From: Pseudomonadales bacterium | GTDB lineage: Bacteria; Pseudomonadota; Gammaproteobacteria; Pseudomonadales; IMCC2047 | Length of the DNA: 64,000 bases | NCBI GenBank assembly: GCA_024234615.1 | Contig: JACKNY010000001.1 | Location: 1 to 64,000, forward strand | Direction of reading: 5' to 3' | Part shown: positions 53,816 through 62,843 of the stretch, piece after piece | How positions within the stretch are numbered: position 1 is the first letter of the stretch | Layout: each line of letters starts with the position of its first letter | Made by a program: the position numbers and the translations under genes | Notes under the pieces: generated by a model | What the model was told of the DNA's origin: nothing | Seen by the model: only the letters and a program-made list of their open reading frames with translations | Database searches by the model: none

Positions 53816-54736
53816 ATGAAGAAACGAACAATTTGGTTAAGCGGCCTGTTAGTCTTGCAACTGTTGGTGAGCACAGGACTTTTGATACAGGGCCATATAG
53901 CGCAGAGTCAACTTCCGGGGCAGCCGCTGTTGAACCTCGATATATCGGCGCTCGATCGTATCCGTATCAGTGATCAGCAGACCAGTGCGCTATTGCAAAA
54001 ACACCTAGGCCAATGGCGTTTGCCGGATTTGGCGGAACTTCCCGCCAATGCTGTAAAACTGACGTCGGTACTGGATAAGCTCGCGGGACTCCAAACCGGT
54101 TGGCCGGTGGCGACCAGCGACTCCAGCCATTCACGCTTTGAGGTAGCGCCTGATCAATACCAACGGCGTGTGGAGCTCTATCAAGGCGATCAATTGGTGG
54201 GCGATCTGTATCTCGGCGCGGCTTCCGGATTGCGGCAAACGCACCTGCGCAAAGCCGGAGCGGAGCAGGTCTACAGTGCGCAAATCAGCCAGTACGAGTT
54301 GCCGACAAAAAATTCGGAATGGCTGGATAAGTCATTACTCAGCGCACAAAATATTGAGCAAATTAAGGGCAACGACTACCTGCTGCAAAAACAGCAGGGG
54401 CAATGGCACATCAGCGATCAGGCTGATGAAGAGGCTGATTTGCTGCTGGATCGGGAGAAAGCGCAGAAACTGGCGGGTGCGCTCAGCGCGTTACAGGTGT
54501 TATCGGTGGCGGATAAACCCGTGTCGGAAGAGGCGGTCAGTCTGGAGGTAAAGGCTGGTGAAAAAACCTGGCGTTATCGGTTTTCCCAGGCGGAGGATCG
54601 CTATTACGTCAGTCGCGACGACATCAAATCCGTGTTCGAATTGGGCAAAGCGGACTTTGAAAAGATCACGGCCATCCAACGCGACAACCTGATCGTTAAA
54701 ACCCAAACGCAGGAGCAACCGGATAGCTCATCCTAG
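53816..54736 (+). CDS. DUF4340-domain protein
   Basis: The 306-residue protein has a membrane anchor (IWLSGLLVLQLLVSTGLLIQ) and a DUF4340-type extracytoplasmic region of repeated beta elements (LDRIRISDQQTSALLQKHLG, LAGLQTGWPVATSDSS, YQGDQLVGDLYLGAASGLRQ). It is 15 bases after the fused permease gene with GGAGG upstream. The DUF4340-GldG-GldA set is a known neighbourhood in many Gammaproteobacteria, of unknown function. Confidence 0.82.
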   Translation: MKKRTIWLSGLLVLQLLVSTGLLIQGHIAQSQLPGQPLLNLDISALDRIRISDQQTSALLQKHLGQWRLPDLAELPANAVKLTSVLDKLAGLQTGWPVATSDSSHSRFEVAPDQYQRRVELYQGDQLVGDLYLGAASGLRQTHLRKAGAEQVYSAQISQYELPTKNSEWLDKSLLSAQNIEQIKGNDYLLQKQQGQWHISDQADEEADLLLDREKAQKLAGALSALQVLSVADKPVSEEAVSLEVKAGEKTWRYRFSQAEDRYYVSRDDIKSVFELGKADFEKITAIQRDNLIVKTQTQEQPDSSS

Positions 54737-54756
54737 GCGGCCATCGGAATAATACC

Positions 54757-54867
54757 CTAAACCGTCAACAGCGTTACCGAGGGCGTATTCAAAGCGTCCT
54801 CGGCGCTGAATCCTCGCACCAAAACCAGGTAGTCACCGGGCCGGGCAACCCCGGCCTCAAGCGCCAT
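54757..54867 (-). pseudogene. C-terminal fragment of an unidentified gene
   Basis: On the minus strand 36 codons end in a stop (MALEAGVARPGDYLVLVRGF then SAEDALNTPSVTLLTV), and open frame continues a few codons above (NLIPHT). The pattern of a closing strand pair faintly recalls a pyruvate kinase C-terminal domain, but I cannot confirm it. The frame is cut at 54896, where a fragment of another gene begins on the other strand. Likely debris of a rearrangement. Confidence 0.35.
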
Positions 54868-54897
54868 AGTGTGTGGAATAAGATTACCAAATACTAG

Positions 54898-55065
54898 CTG
54901 AAAATAGATCGTTCAATTATTTTCGAAATTACGGAAAGCAACGACGGTGCGGCCATCTTTAAAGCCATTGCTACCATGACACGCAGCCTGGAATCAAACG
55001 TTGTGATCGGTTGTGACCGAAAGTGCCGAAACGGAATGAGAATTGGATTTTCTGCGTACGCTTGA
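54898..55065 (+). pseudogene. Fragment of an EAL-domain (c-di-GMP phosphodiesterase) gene
   Basis: The plus-strand frame reads LKIDRSIIFEITESNDGAAI then FKAIATMTRSLESNVVIGCD and ends at a stop at 55063-55065. This is the LKIDRSF...AII.MA.SL segment of EAL domains, but the following AEGVE metal motif is changed to IGCDRK and the rest is missing. No start or upstream EAL part is present. It is a relic, not a working enzyme. Confidence 0.7.
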
Positions 55066-55068
55066 TTA

Positions 55069-55788
55069 TCAGCTTTGCGCCTTCGCCTCCATTTGCTCGT
55101 AGCTGATATGGCGAACATCAGTCCCTTTCACCAGATAAATAATTTGTTCCGCGATATTACGGGCATGGTCACCCACACGTTCCAAGGAACGCAACGCCCA
55201 TATCACGTGCATAACGCGGCCGATACTGCGTGGATCTTCCATCATGTAGGTAATCAGTTCGCGAATTGCGGTGGCGTATTCAACATCCACGTCTTTGTCG
55301 GCTTTGGCGACTTCCAGGGCCAGATCCACGTCAAAGCGGGCAAAGGCATCCAGCGCCTGGTGCATCATTTGGCGTACTTTTTCGCTGATATGACGAACTT
55401 CCACATAACCTTTCGGCGCTTCACCAGTTTCCGAAAGTTGTATCGCTAAGCGCGCAATGCGTTTGGACTCGTCACCGACTCTTTCGATATCGGTAGTGGC
55501 TTTACTGATGGCCATGACCAAACGCAGGTCGCTGGCCGCGGGTTGACGTCGCGCCAAGATACGGCGGCACTCTTCATCGATATCTACTTCCATGCGATTT
55601 ACGCTGCGATCTTTCTCACAAACCTGATCCGCTAAGGCGCTGTCTGCTTCAATCAATGCGTGAATGGCATCGCTCAGTTGTTTTTCCGCCTGCCCACCCA
55701 TTGCCAACAGACGGCTTTTGACCGCCTCCAATTCATCGTTAAACTGCTGTGAAATATGATGTGAATAGGTGTCTTTATTCAGGGCCAT
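55069..55788 (-). CDS. phoU: Phosphate transport regulator PhoU
   Basis: The 239-residue helical protein has two PhoU repeats with the metal-binding motifs SKATTDIERVGDESKRIARL and ALRSLERVGDHARNIAEQII. It represses the PhoR/PhoB response when phosphate is plentiful and gates the Pst transporter. The ATG at 55788 has GGAGCGG before it. It is the last gene of the leftward pst set, 79 bases after pstB. Confidence 0.96.
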   Translation of the reverse strand: MALNKDTYSHHISQQFNDELEAVKSRLLAMGGQAEKQLSDAIHALIEADSALADQVCEKDRSVNRMEVDIDEECRRILARRQPAASDLRLVMAISKATTDIERVGDESKRIARLAIQLSETGEAPKGYVEVRHISEKVRQMMHQALDAFARFDVDLALEVAKADKDVDVEYATAIRELITYMMEDPRSIGRVMHVIWALRSLERVGDHARNIAEQIIYLVKGTDVRHISYEQMEAKAQS

Positions 55789-55867
55789 GTGCCGCTCCAA
55801 GTTCCGTAATGACAATCAATTCTCTCTCCTTGGGGAGAGGGCTAGGGTAAGGGGAATAGTACAGGCC

Positions 55868-56737
55868 CTAACCATAGCGTCCGGTAATATAATCTTCTGT
55901 CGCCTTAATTTTGGGGTTGGTAAAAAGCGTATCTGTATCCCCAAATTCAATCATTTTCCCCATGTACATGAAGGCAGTATAGTCGGAAACCCGTGCCGCC
56001 TGTTGCATATTATGGGTGACAATGACAATGGTGTATTTGGATTTCAGTTCGTAGATCAATTCCTCAATCTTTAAGGTCGAAATAGGGTCCAGTGCCGAGG
56101 CTGGTTCATCCAGTAGTAATACTTCCGGCTCGACCGCAATAGTACGTGCAATCACCAGCCGCTGTTGTTGCCCGCCGGATAAGCCCAGCGCGTTATCATG
56201 CAAACGGTCTTTTACCTCTTCCCAGAGCGCCGCTCCTTTAAGTGCCCATTCCACCGTATCATCCAGAATGCGTTTTTTGGATATGCCTTGAATGCGTAGG
56301 CCATAAGCGACATTCTCGTAAATGCTTTTAGGAAAAGGGTTGGGTTTTTGAAACACCATGCCGACACGGCGGCGCAACTCCGCGACCTCAACATTTTTAT
56401 CGTAGATATTGCTATCGTCCAGGCGCACTTGCCCTGAAATACGACAGTCTTCAACCAAGTCATTCATACGGTTAAAACAGCGCAGCAGCGTGGATTTACC
56501 ACAACCGCTGGGGCCGATAAACGCAGTGACTCTTTGTTTGGGAATCGTTAAGCGAATATCAAATAACGCCTGCTTAGCGCCGTAATACAGGCTTAGGTCG
56601 CTAACGCTCATTGCGGTGGCCTCGGTATCGATATCCAAAACTTGAGGTCGTCGATCCAGGGCTGACACGTCAATAGCGTGGGTTCTGGCGCGTTCGCTAT
56701 TAGTTTTGTTGATTTCTGAAACCATCGGTTCACTCAT
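55868..56737 (-). CDS. pstB: Phosphate ABC transporter ATPase PstB
   Basis: The 289-residue ATPase has Walker A (GPSGCGKST), signature (LSGGQQQRL), Walker B (VLLLDEPASALDP) and the FQKPNPFPKSIYENVAYGL region of PstB. An N-terminal extension of about 40 residues precedes the usual start. It follows pstA by 2 bases. It drives phosphate import with PstA and PstC. Confidence 0.97.
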   Translation of the reverse strand: MSEPMVSEINKTNSERARTHAIDVSALDRRPQVLDIDTEATAMSVSDLSLYYGAKQALFDIRLTIPKQRVTAFIGPSGCGKSTLLRCFNRMNDLVEDCRISGQVRLDDSNIYDKNVEVAELRRRVGMVFQKPNPFPKSIYENVAYGLRIQGISKKRILDDTVEWALKGAALWEEVKDRLHDNALGLSGGQQQRLVIARTIAVEPEVLLLDEPASALDPISTLKIEELIYELKSKYTIVIVTHNMQQAARVSDYTAFMYMGKMIEFGDTDTLFTNPKIKATEDYITGRYG

Positions 56738-56739
56738 AA

Positions 56740-58404
56740 TTACATTTCCAAGGACTTATATTTTTCACGTAAATGGTTGCGGATGGAAACTGCGCTGAAA
56801 TTTAAAATGGCAATAACGGCAACCAGTAAAAAGGCGGTAGCGTAGACCAGCGGCCTGGCGGCTTCTACGTTAGGGCTTTGAAAGCCGACATCATAAATAT
56901 GAAAGCCTAGGTGCATAAATTTCTGATCCAAATGCAGGTAGGGGTAGTTGCCATCCAGGGGCAGCGACGGCGCTAATTTTACCACACCCACCAGCATCAG
57001 CGGCGCCACCTCACCTGCTGCTCGCGCCACGGCCAGAATCAGGCCGGTCATCATTGCCGGGCTCGACATGGGCAGTATGACGCGCCACAGCGTCTCGAAC
57101 TTGGTGGCGCCGAGCGCGAGGCTGCCTTCGCGCACGGTTCTCGGAATCCGCGCTAGGCCTTCCTCGGTGGCGACAATTACCACCGGCACGGTGAGTAATG
57201 CCAGGGTGATGGACGCCCACAGTAATCCCGGCGTACCAAAGGTGGGCGAAGGGAAGGCTTCGGGAAAAAACAGGTGATCAATCTTTTCGCCGAGAAAATA
57301 GACGAAAAAGCCCAGTCCAAATACACCATAAACAATGGATGGCACGCCGGCGAGGTTGTTAACGGCAATACGGATGATGCGGGTAACCAGCCCCTGTTTC
57401 GCATACTCACGCAAATAGACTGCAGCCACTACGCCGAAGGGGGTGACAAAAATGGACATCAGAATCACCATCAGCACAGTGCCGTAGATCGCCGGGAAAA
57501 TACCGCCTTCGGTATTGGCTTCACGGGGGTCGTCGGCAACGAACTCCCATAACTTGGCGCAATAGAAGCCTATCTTGTCGAACAGACCCATGCGGTTAGG
57601 CTGATAGGCACGTACTATTTTACCCAGATTAATCTCAATTTCTTTTGCGTCGGCAGTGGCGACGACAATGCTATCGCGCGTGAATTCGCCGTACAGCTCG
57701 ACGAGCTGTTGCTGTTGTTGCTGATAAGTGATGTCGAGTTCGGCTTTCGCGGCGTCGATATCCGCCAACGCCTGCGGGCTGAGTTCGCCTTTTAATTCCA
57801 ATTTGCGTTGTTTCAGTCTGAGCCGCTCAAACTGATAATTAACGCTGCCGATATCGGTTTTTTCGATGCGAATAATATCTTTGTGGATAGCCAAAGCGCG
57901 TGCGATGCGATCCTGCAAAGCACCCCAGGCGTCTGCACCGGAAGCTACTAAGCGGTCGGCTTCCTTAACGCTCAGCAAATAGCCATAAAAATTACCCCAT
58001 TCGCGTCGTTCCACCGCCATCAGGTCGCCCGGGTAGCGCTCGTTCAACAGGCTGTTGCGTAGCGCCCAACTGAAGTCGGAACCGCTGATGTCGCGATTAC
58101 CCACCTTTAACAGATAGCGCTCTAAAAACTCGACATCCTGATCCACGAGGATACCGGAGGATCGAATTTGCTTGGCCGATACCAGCTCTTGCTCCACTAT
58201 CTCTCCGGCAACCGGACGGCGAGAGCCATCCTGTCCGATCAGTTCGGCCTGCATGATTTCACCCGGCCAGAAATGGCTGAGACCACGTACCGCAATTAAT
58301 CCGAGCAGACCCAGCACCATAATTACGCAGATCGCAACAGCACCGGCATTGAGCCAAATCCAGGGTGAACCGCTTTTAATCCAAGCTTTATATTTTAATT
58401 TCAT
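56740..58404 (-). CDS. pstA: Phosphate ABC transporter permease PstA, long form
   Basis: The 554-residue protein carries the PstA permease domain at its C-terminal half (YGTVLMVILMSIFVTPFGVV, EEGLARIPRTVREGSLALGA with the EAA loop). Residues 40-290 are an inserted periplasmic domain with a coiled-coil stretch (about 165-245). E. coli PstA has about 296 residues. This long form is common in Pseudomonas-like and marine species. It lies 41 bases after pstC. Confidence 0.95.
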   Translation of the reverse strand: MKLKYKAWIKSGSPWIWLNAGAVAICVIMVLGLLGLIAVRGLSHFWPGEIMQAELIGQDGSRRPVAGEIVEQELVSAKQIRSSGILVDQDVEFLERYLLKVGNRDISGSDFSWALRNSLLNERYPGDLMAVERREWGNFYGYLLSVKEADRLVASGADAWGALQDRIARALAIHKDIIRIEKTDIGSVNYQFERLRLKQRKLELKGELSPQALADIDAAKAELDITYQQQQQQLVELYGEFTRDSIVVATADAKEIEINLGKIVRAYQPNRMGLFDKIGFYCAKLWEFVADDPREANTEGGIFPAIYGTVLMVILMSIFVTPFGVVAAVYLREYAKQGLVTRIIRIAVNNLAGVPSIVYGVFGLGFFVYFLGEKIDHLFFPEAFPSPTFGTPGLLWASITLALLTVPVVIVATEEGLARIPRTVREGSLALGATKFETLWRVILPMSSPAMMTGLILAVARAAGEVAPLMLVGVVKLAPSLPLDGNYPYLHLDQKFMHLGFHIYDVGFQSPNVEAARPLVYATAFLLVAVIAILNFSAVSIRNHLREKYKSLEM

Positions 58405-58445
58405 TCCAGCACCTGATAGACAGTAGACGACCCCAACATCGAGAA

Positions 58446-60740
58446 TTAGAGGGAGCCATATCGCCTTCTTAAACGTTGTCGGACAATTTCCGCCATGGTG
58501 TTAAAGACAAAGGTAAAAATAAACAACACGAAAGCCGCTAAAAATAATACTCGGTAATGGGTACTGCCTACTTCGGATTCCGGCATCTCGACCGCGATAT
58601 TGGCGGCTAAGGTACGCATACCCTCAAAGATATTCCAGTCCATAATGGGCGTATTACCGGTCGCCATTAAGACAATCATGGTTTCCCCGACGGCGCGCCC
58701 GAAGCCGATCATTAAGGCGGAAAAAATACCTGGGCTGGCGGTTAGCAATACCACGCGCATCAGGGTTTGCCAGGGCGTCGCGCCTAACGCCAACGAGCCG
58801 TTGGTTAAATGTTTGGGTACACTGAAAATTGCATCTTCGGTGATTGAAAAAATCGTTGGGATGATGGCAAAACCCATGGCTAACCCCACCACCAAGGCAT
58901 TACGTTGATCAAAGCTAACACCCGCTACCCGGCTCAACCAGCTGCGCATATCACCACCGAAAAAAGCGCTTTCAATTGATCCGCTGGCGCTGATGCACAG
59001 CCAGGAAACCAGCAGAATTAAGGGTACAAGTAACGCTGCATGCCAGCCTTCCGGCACTTTATGGCGCACGGATTTGGGGAGCTGAAACCAGACAAAAGAC
59101 ATCAATAAAATTGCCAGCGGCATGATCAGTAGCAGACTGAAAACGCCGGGCAAATGGGTTTCAACAAAGGGCGCCAACCAAAGTCCTGCGAGGAACCCAA
59201 GAATCACTGTCGGTAGCGCTTCCATTAATTCAATTAAAGGTTTTACCTTACGGCGCAGTGCGGGAGCCATGAAGTGGGCGGTGAAGATCGCTCCGCAGAT
59301 AGCCAAGGGTGCCGCCAACAGCATGGCGTAGAATGCGGCTTTAATCGTGCCGAAGGCCAAGGGTGTAATGCTGAGTTTTGGCTCAAAATCATTATTTGCC
59401 GCAGAGGACTGCCAGATGTATTTAGGCTCTTCATAACTCTCGTACCAGACTTTTTGCCAAAGTGCAGACCAGGAGACTTCAGGGTGTTCATTAGCGATGC
59501 GCCATAAACCGGTTTGACCCTTGTGGGTTTCAAACAGCAGGGCATTGGCGCGTGGTGCCAGCGCAACTTCTAGTAATGGCCCGTCGGCTACGGGTTGGGA
59601 CAAGAGTTGCCGATGTGCGGTGGAATTAAAAATTCTCACCTCACCTTGCGCGTCAGCGGTGAGAAAGCCTTTGCGCCGTTGCTCGCTTGCTACCTGGAGT
59701 ATGCGCTGACCCGTTGTTTCAAAGCGGCGAATCTGTTGCAGCGTCCAGCTTGCTTGCCCGGTATTTTCGCTATTGCGGACCAGAAACCACTGGGAAATGT
59801 TTCCGTTGGTATCTGCCACCAACAGCGAGTTGCCGCCGAGCAAAAATTCGATATCGGAGACTTCTTGTCCTTCGGTCAGGCTGACTTGGCTATGCAGGAC
59901 TGCTTTGACGTCGGACAATCGGTAAATATTGAGGGAATGGCTATCCGTCAGCGCGTAGAGCCAACTCTGTGACAGATCAAGCCGCAGGGAATTAATCTCG
60001 TCACCGAGCTGCGGCATCGAAATATGTTCTGCTTCGAGGCTGATTTCTTCGCTGAGAAAATCCTCTTCTTTATTAAAACGCGTTGCCAGTAGGGTGCCTT
60101 CCTGGTCTACTGCCGCTACCACCAGCTGACGGTCCTCATCACGAATGGCCAATTGGGTTAAGGCGCTACCTTTAGTGTTCAGACGGAGTGGTTGTTCACC
60201 AAACGGATATTCGATGACAGGCGTGATAACTCGCTTGTCCTTGGGGAAGCTTATTTTGTATTGATGGCGAAACAGTACCACGCGGCCATCGCTTAAACCG
60301 TAGGCGATTCTTCCTGTTTCCGCTGCGTCCCGAGCGATACTGGTGATACTGACATTCGTTGGCAGCGCGATGGCTACTTGCTTGACCAGCGTGCCGTCTT
60401 CGGCATTAAAAAATACCGCCTGACCGTTGTCGGTTAGTCGTAATCCAATTTCATTTTGCTCTTCGATGGCGAGCAACAGGGTTTTTCCCGCTGCGGTTGC
60501 TGGTGTTGCATAGTGCGCCAGCGGCTGCATGGAAGCGCCCTTAAACATGGGTAGTACTTCCGATAACAGATAAACAAAAATCAGCAAAATGGCAATAATC
60601 ACGCTAATACCGCCAAAACCGATGCCAATGCTGGCGAGGCGGTCATTTAACGCCCGCAAACGTCGCCGTCTCATGTATTTGGCTTCGCTAAAGTCTATGC
60701 GTTGCAAGGCTTCGCCCAGTTCGGTGTTTATTTCGCCCAT
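58446..60740 (-). CDS. pstC: Phosphate ABC transporter permease PstC, long form
   Basis: The 764-residue protein has one N-terminal helix (ISVIIAILLIFVYLLSEVLP), a periplasmic beta-rich domain of about 370 residues with repeated propeller-like elements (ALTQLAIRDEDRQLVVAAVD, ISDIEFLLGGNSLLVADTNG-like repeats), then the permease domain from about 455 with the EAA loop VPKHLTNGSLALGATPWQTL. E. coli PstC has 319 residues. GGGAGAGGC precedes the ATG. It is separated from pstS by a terminator-like hairpin. Confidence 0.95.
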   Translation of the reverse strand: MGEINTELGEALQRIDFSEAKYMRRRRLRALNDRLASIGIGFGGISVIIAILLIFVYLLSEVLPMFKGASMQPLAHYATPATAAGKTLLLAIEEQNEIGLRLTDNGQAVFFNAEDGTLVKQVAIALPTNVSITSIARDAAETGRIAYGLSDGRVVLFRHQYKISFPKDKRVITPVIEYPFGEQPLRLNTKGSALTQLAIRDEDRQLVVAAVDQEGTLLATRFNKEEDFLSEEISLEAEHISMPQLGDEINSLRLDLSQSWLYALTDSHSLNIYRLSDVKAVLHSQVSLTEGQEVSDIEFLLGGNSLLVADTNGNISQWFLVRNSENTGQASWTLQQIRRFETTGQRILQVASEQRRKGFLTADAQGEVRIFNSTAHRQLLSQPVADGPLLEVALAPRANALLFETHKGQTGLWRIANEHPEVSWSALWQKVWYESYEEPKYIWQSSAANNDFEPKLSITPLAFGTIKAAFYAMLLAAPLAICGAIFTAHFMAPALRRKVKPLIELMEALPTVILGFLAGLWLAPFVETHLPGVFSLLLIMPLAILLMSFVWFQLPKSVRHKVPEGWHAALLVPLILLVSWLCISASGSIESAFFGGDMRSWLSRVAGVSFDQRNALVVGLAMGFAIIPTIFSITEDAIFSVPKHLTNGSLALGATPWQTLMRVVLLTASPGIFSALMIGFGRAVGETMIVLMATGNTPIMDWNIFEGMRTLAANIAVEMPESEVGSTHYRVLFLAAFVLFIFTFVFNTMAEIVRQRLRRRYGSL

Positions 60741-60763
60741 GCCTCTCCCTTAAAACTACAGCT

Positions 60764-60801
60764 TAAAACAAAATAGCAGGCACCTTGGTAGACGCCTGCT
60801 A
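60764..60801 (-). terminator. Terminator or attenuator between pstS and pstC
   Basis: TAGCAGGC (60774-60781) pairs with GCCTGCTA (60794-60801). On the minus strand the stem is followed by TTTTGTTTT. It would reduce read-through from pstS into pstCAB, keeping the binding protein in excess. Confidence 0.8.
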
Positions 60802-60910
60802 GTCTCGAAATTTATTAAAAGTTCGCTAGTACAATTTCGGAAAATTCCTTTTCCATTGGAATGGCGAGTGTGAATATTCCAGTTCCAAAACAAGTACTAA
60901 CGAAATTCCA

Positions 60911-61897
60911 CTATAAACCTAACTTCGCCAAAGTTTTCTTGGCCACTTTAGCTGGTAACGGAATGTAGCCGTCTTTCACCACCACCTCTTGTCCCTGTTT
61001 AGCCAACATCAGTTTAATGAATTCACGTACCAGAGGCGAGAGTTCTTGATTCGGCGCTTTGTTGACATAGACATAGAGAAAGCGGGACAAAGGATAAGCG
61101 CCAGATACTGCGTTGTCCGGTGTCGCTTCGACATAAGCAGTGCCTGATTTTTTAGCCAAAGGCAAGGCCCGCACGCTGGACGTTTTATAGCCGATACCAG
61201 AATAGCCGATACCGTTGATGGAGGCGCTTACCGACTGCACCACAGAAGCAGAACCGGGTTGCTCATTGACGTTACTCTTGAAATCGCCTTTACACAGGGC
61301 TTTTTCTTTGAAGTAGCCGTAGGTGCCGGAGACTGAGTTGCGGCCGTAGAGTTGAATATCGCGGTTTGACCAAGCGCCAGTCATGCCTAAATCGCCCCAG
61401 CTATTAATGTCATTGGCGCGGCCGCATTTTCGATTGGAAGAAAAGATCGCATCCACTTCTTCCATGCTCATACCCTTCACGGGATTGTCTTTGTGCACAT
61501 AAACCGCGAGGGCGTCGATTGCCACAGGAATGGCGGTTGGCTGATAGCCAAATTTTTTCTCAAATGCTTCCAGCTCCTTGTCCTTCATCTTGCGGCTCAT
61601 GGGGCCCAGATTGGAGGTACTTTCGGTCAAAGCCGGTGGTGCCGTCGAAGAGCCAGCCGCCTGCACTTGAATATTCACGTTTGGGTAGAGACGCTTGAAT
61701 TCTTCTGTCCATAATGTCATTAGGTTAGCCAGCGTGTCTGACCCTACTGAGGACAGATTGCCGGAAACGCCGCTGGCTTTTTGATAAACAGGCAACTCAG
61801 CGTCAACCTTGGACGCGGCCATGGCCGCCTGTGAGATGACAGTCATACTGAGGCTAAGCGCGATAGCGGTGGTAACTCGGGTCAATGCAGCAGTCAT
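60911..61897 (-). CDS. pstS: Phosphate-binding protein PstS
   Basis: The 328-residue protein has a signal peptide (TTAIALSLSMTVISQAAMAA) and a PBP-like fold: SSVGSDTLANLMTLWTEEFK, VQAAGSSTAPPALTESTSNL, GPMSRKM and LYGRNSVSGTYGYFKEKALC. It captures phosphate in the periplasm. The ATG at 61897 has AGGAG 8 bases before; the frame is open further up but a longer start would overlap the -10. A Pho box lies about 75 bases upstream. Confidence 0.96.
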   Translation of the reverse strand: MTAALTRVTTAIALSLSMTVISQAAMAASKVDAELPVYQKASGVSGNLSSVGSDTLANLMTLWTEEFKRLYPNVNIQVQAAGSSTAPPALTESTSNLGPMSRKMKDKELEAFEKKFGYQPTAIPVAIDALAVYVHKDNPVKGMSMEEVDAIFSSNRKCGRANDINSWGDLGMTGAWSNRDIQLYGRNSVSGTYGYFKEKALCKGDFKSNVNEQPGSASVVQSVSASINGIGYSGIGYKTSSVRALPLAKKSGTAYVEATPDNAVSGAYPLSRFLYVYVNKAPNQELSPLVREFIKLMLAKQGQEVVVKDGYIPLPAKVAKKTLAKLGL

Positions 61898-61952
61898 TAA
61901 TTTTCTCCTAAGCAAAAAGTAACGCCATTTAAGGTCAATGGCAGACCCGCGC

Positions 61953-61986
61953 ACTATAAGAGAACAATATGACAGTAATATGACAC
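61953..61986 (-). promoter_or_regulatory. PhoB-dependent promoter of pstS (Pho box and -10)
   Basis: On the minus strand GTGTCAT-ATTA-CTGTCAT (61986-61969) is a near-perfect 18-base Pho box. TATAGT (61958-61953) follows 10 bases later as the -10, the spacing used by PhoB-activated promoters. Confidence 0.9.
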
Positions 61987-62138
61987 TGGAAATAGCTTGA
62001 GAGAATTTTCTGAAGGCAGGTTGTCTGATGACAAAAATGTTATAAAAGTAACATCAAGTTGAAATCTTTCCTCGCTATATTGCAGCGCATGCAAGCGAAC
62101 AAACTGCTTCAATCAGCAAAGGCGTATGATGCCTACCT

Positions 62139-62510
62139 TTGAGTGTTAATCCGCAATCCATTTTGGTTTATTTGCTCTTTGACGATCAGGCTCAGCTGAT
62201 CGCTTTATTGCAACAGTTCCCTGACTATCGATTTGCGCTTTATAGTAACGGTTATCCTGAGGGCAATTATCGAAATGTTGAAGTTTTTCGACAAAGCCGG
62301 AAAGGATTTCTGCACAGTTTTGCCGCCTGTTCCGGTGTGGTTTGTAATGCTGGCGTTGAACTGATCAGTGAGTCTTTGTCCTTAGGCAAAATCCTATTGG
62401 TTACTCCTATCCAGAATATCCAGAAGTAAATGGAGCAGCTCAGCAAGGTCGCAGCTTTGACCGAATTCCAGTTTACGCGGGTCTTGACATACAGCAGTGT
62501 CGGCCAATGA
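62139..62510 (+). pseudogene. C-terminal relic of an MJ1255/VC2487-type glycosyltransferase
   Basis: From a TTG the frame reads ILVYLLFDDQAQLIALLQQF, then FRQSRKGFLHSFAACSGVVC and NAGVELISESLSLGKILLVT; a stop at 62427-62429 is followed in frame by MEQLSKVAAL. In intact proteins the GKxLLVxPxxGQMEQLSN segment is continuous, so an in-frame stop and small change have broken it. The first 200 or so residues and the C-terminal tail are absent. The gene often lies in phosphate or lipid loci. The remaining bases to 62759 hold nothing recognised. Confidence 0.75.
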
Positions 62511-62759
62511 CTGAGTGCACGAAACTGCCTATAAATTTGTTACCCGAATGTCACTACAGCGATAGTCGAATGGATTATCGCGGGCGACCTTGATAACCTC
62601 TCGCCGCTAGTGCAGACACTATGGTCACAGTCCGGCTCGGTACAGCGTCCCAAACTATTCAAGTCAGCGCAGGATGAGAGAGTGCGTGTGAATGAGGGAA
62701 AGCAGGAATATATTGTCGCTGCCTAAAAGATAAGAGCGAGCGTGAATTTTTAATTCTGG

Positions 62760-62777
62760 CTGTCATATAACTGCAAT
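62760..62777 (+). promoter_or_regulatory. Pho box upstream of the OprP-type porin gene
   Basis: CTGTCAT-ATAA-CTGCAAT is two direct heptamers with a four-base spacer, matching PhoB boxes with one or two changes in the second half. CAGAAT (62788-62793) lies 10 bases later as a possible -10. The porin start is 66 bases downstream. Confidence 0.85.
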
Positions 62778-62843
62778 ATTTCAACCGCAGAATAGGCGCG
62801 TTTTCAATTTATCTAATGTAAAACTCACAATTGAGGAACAACT

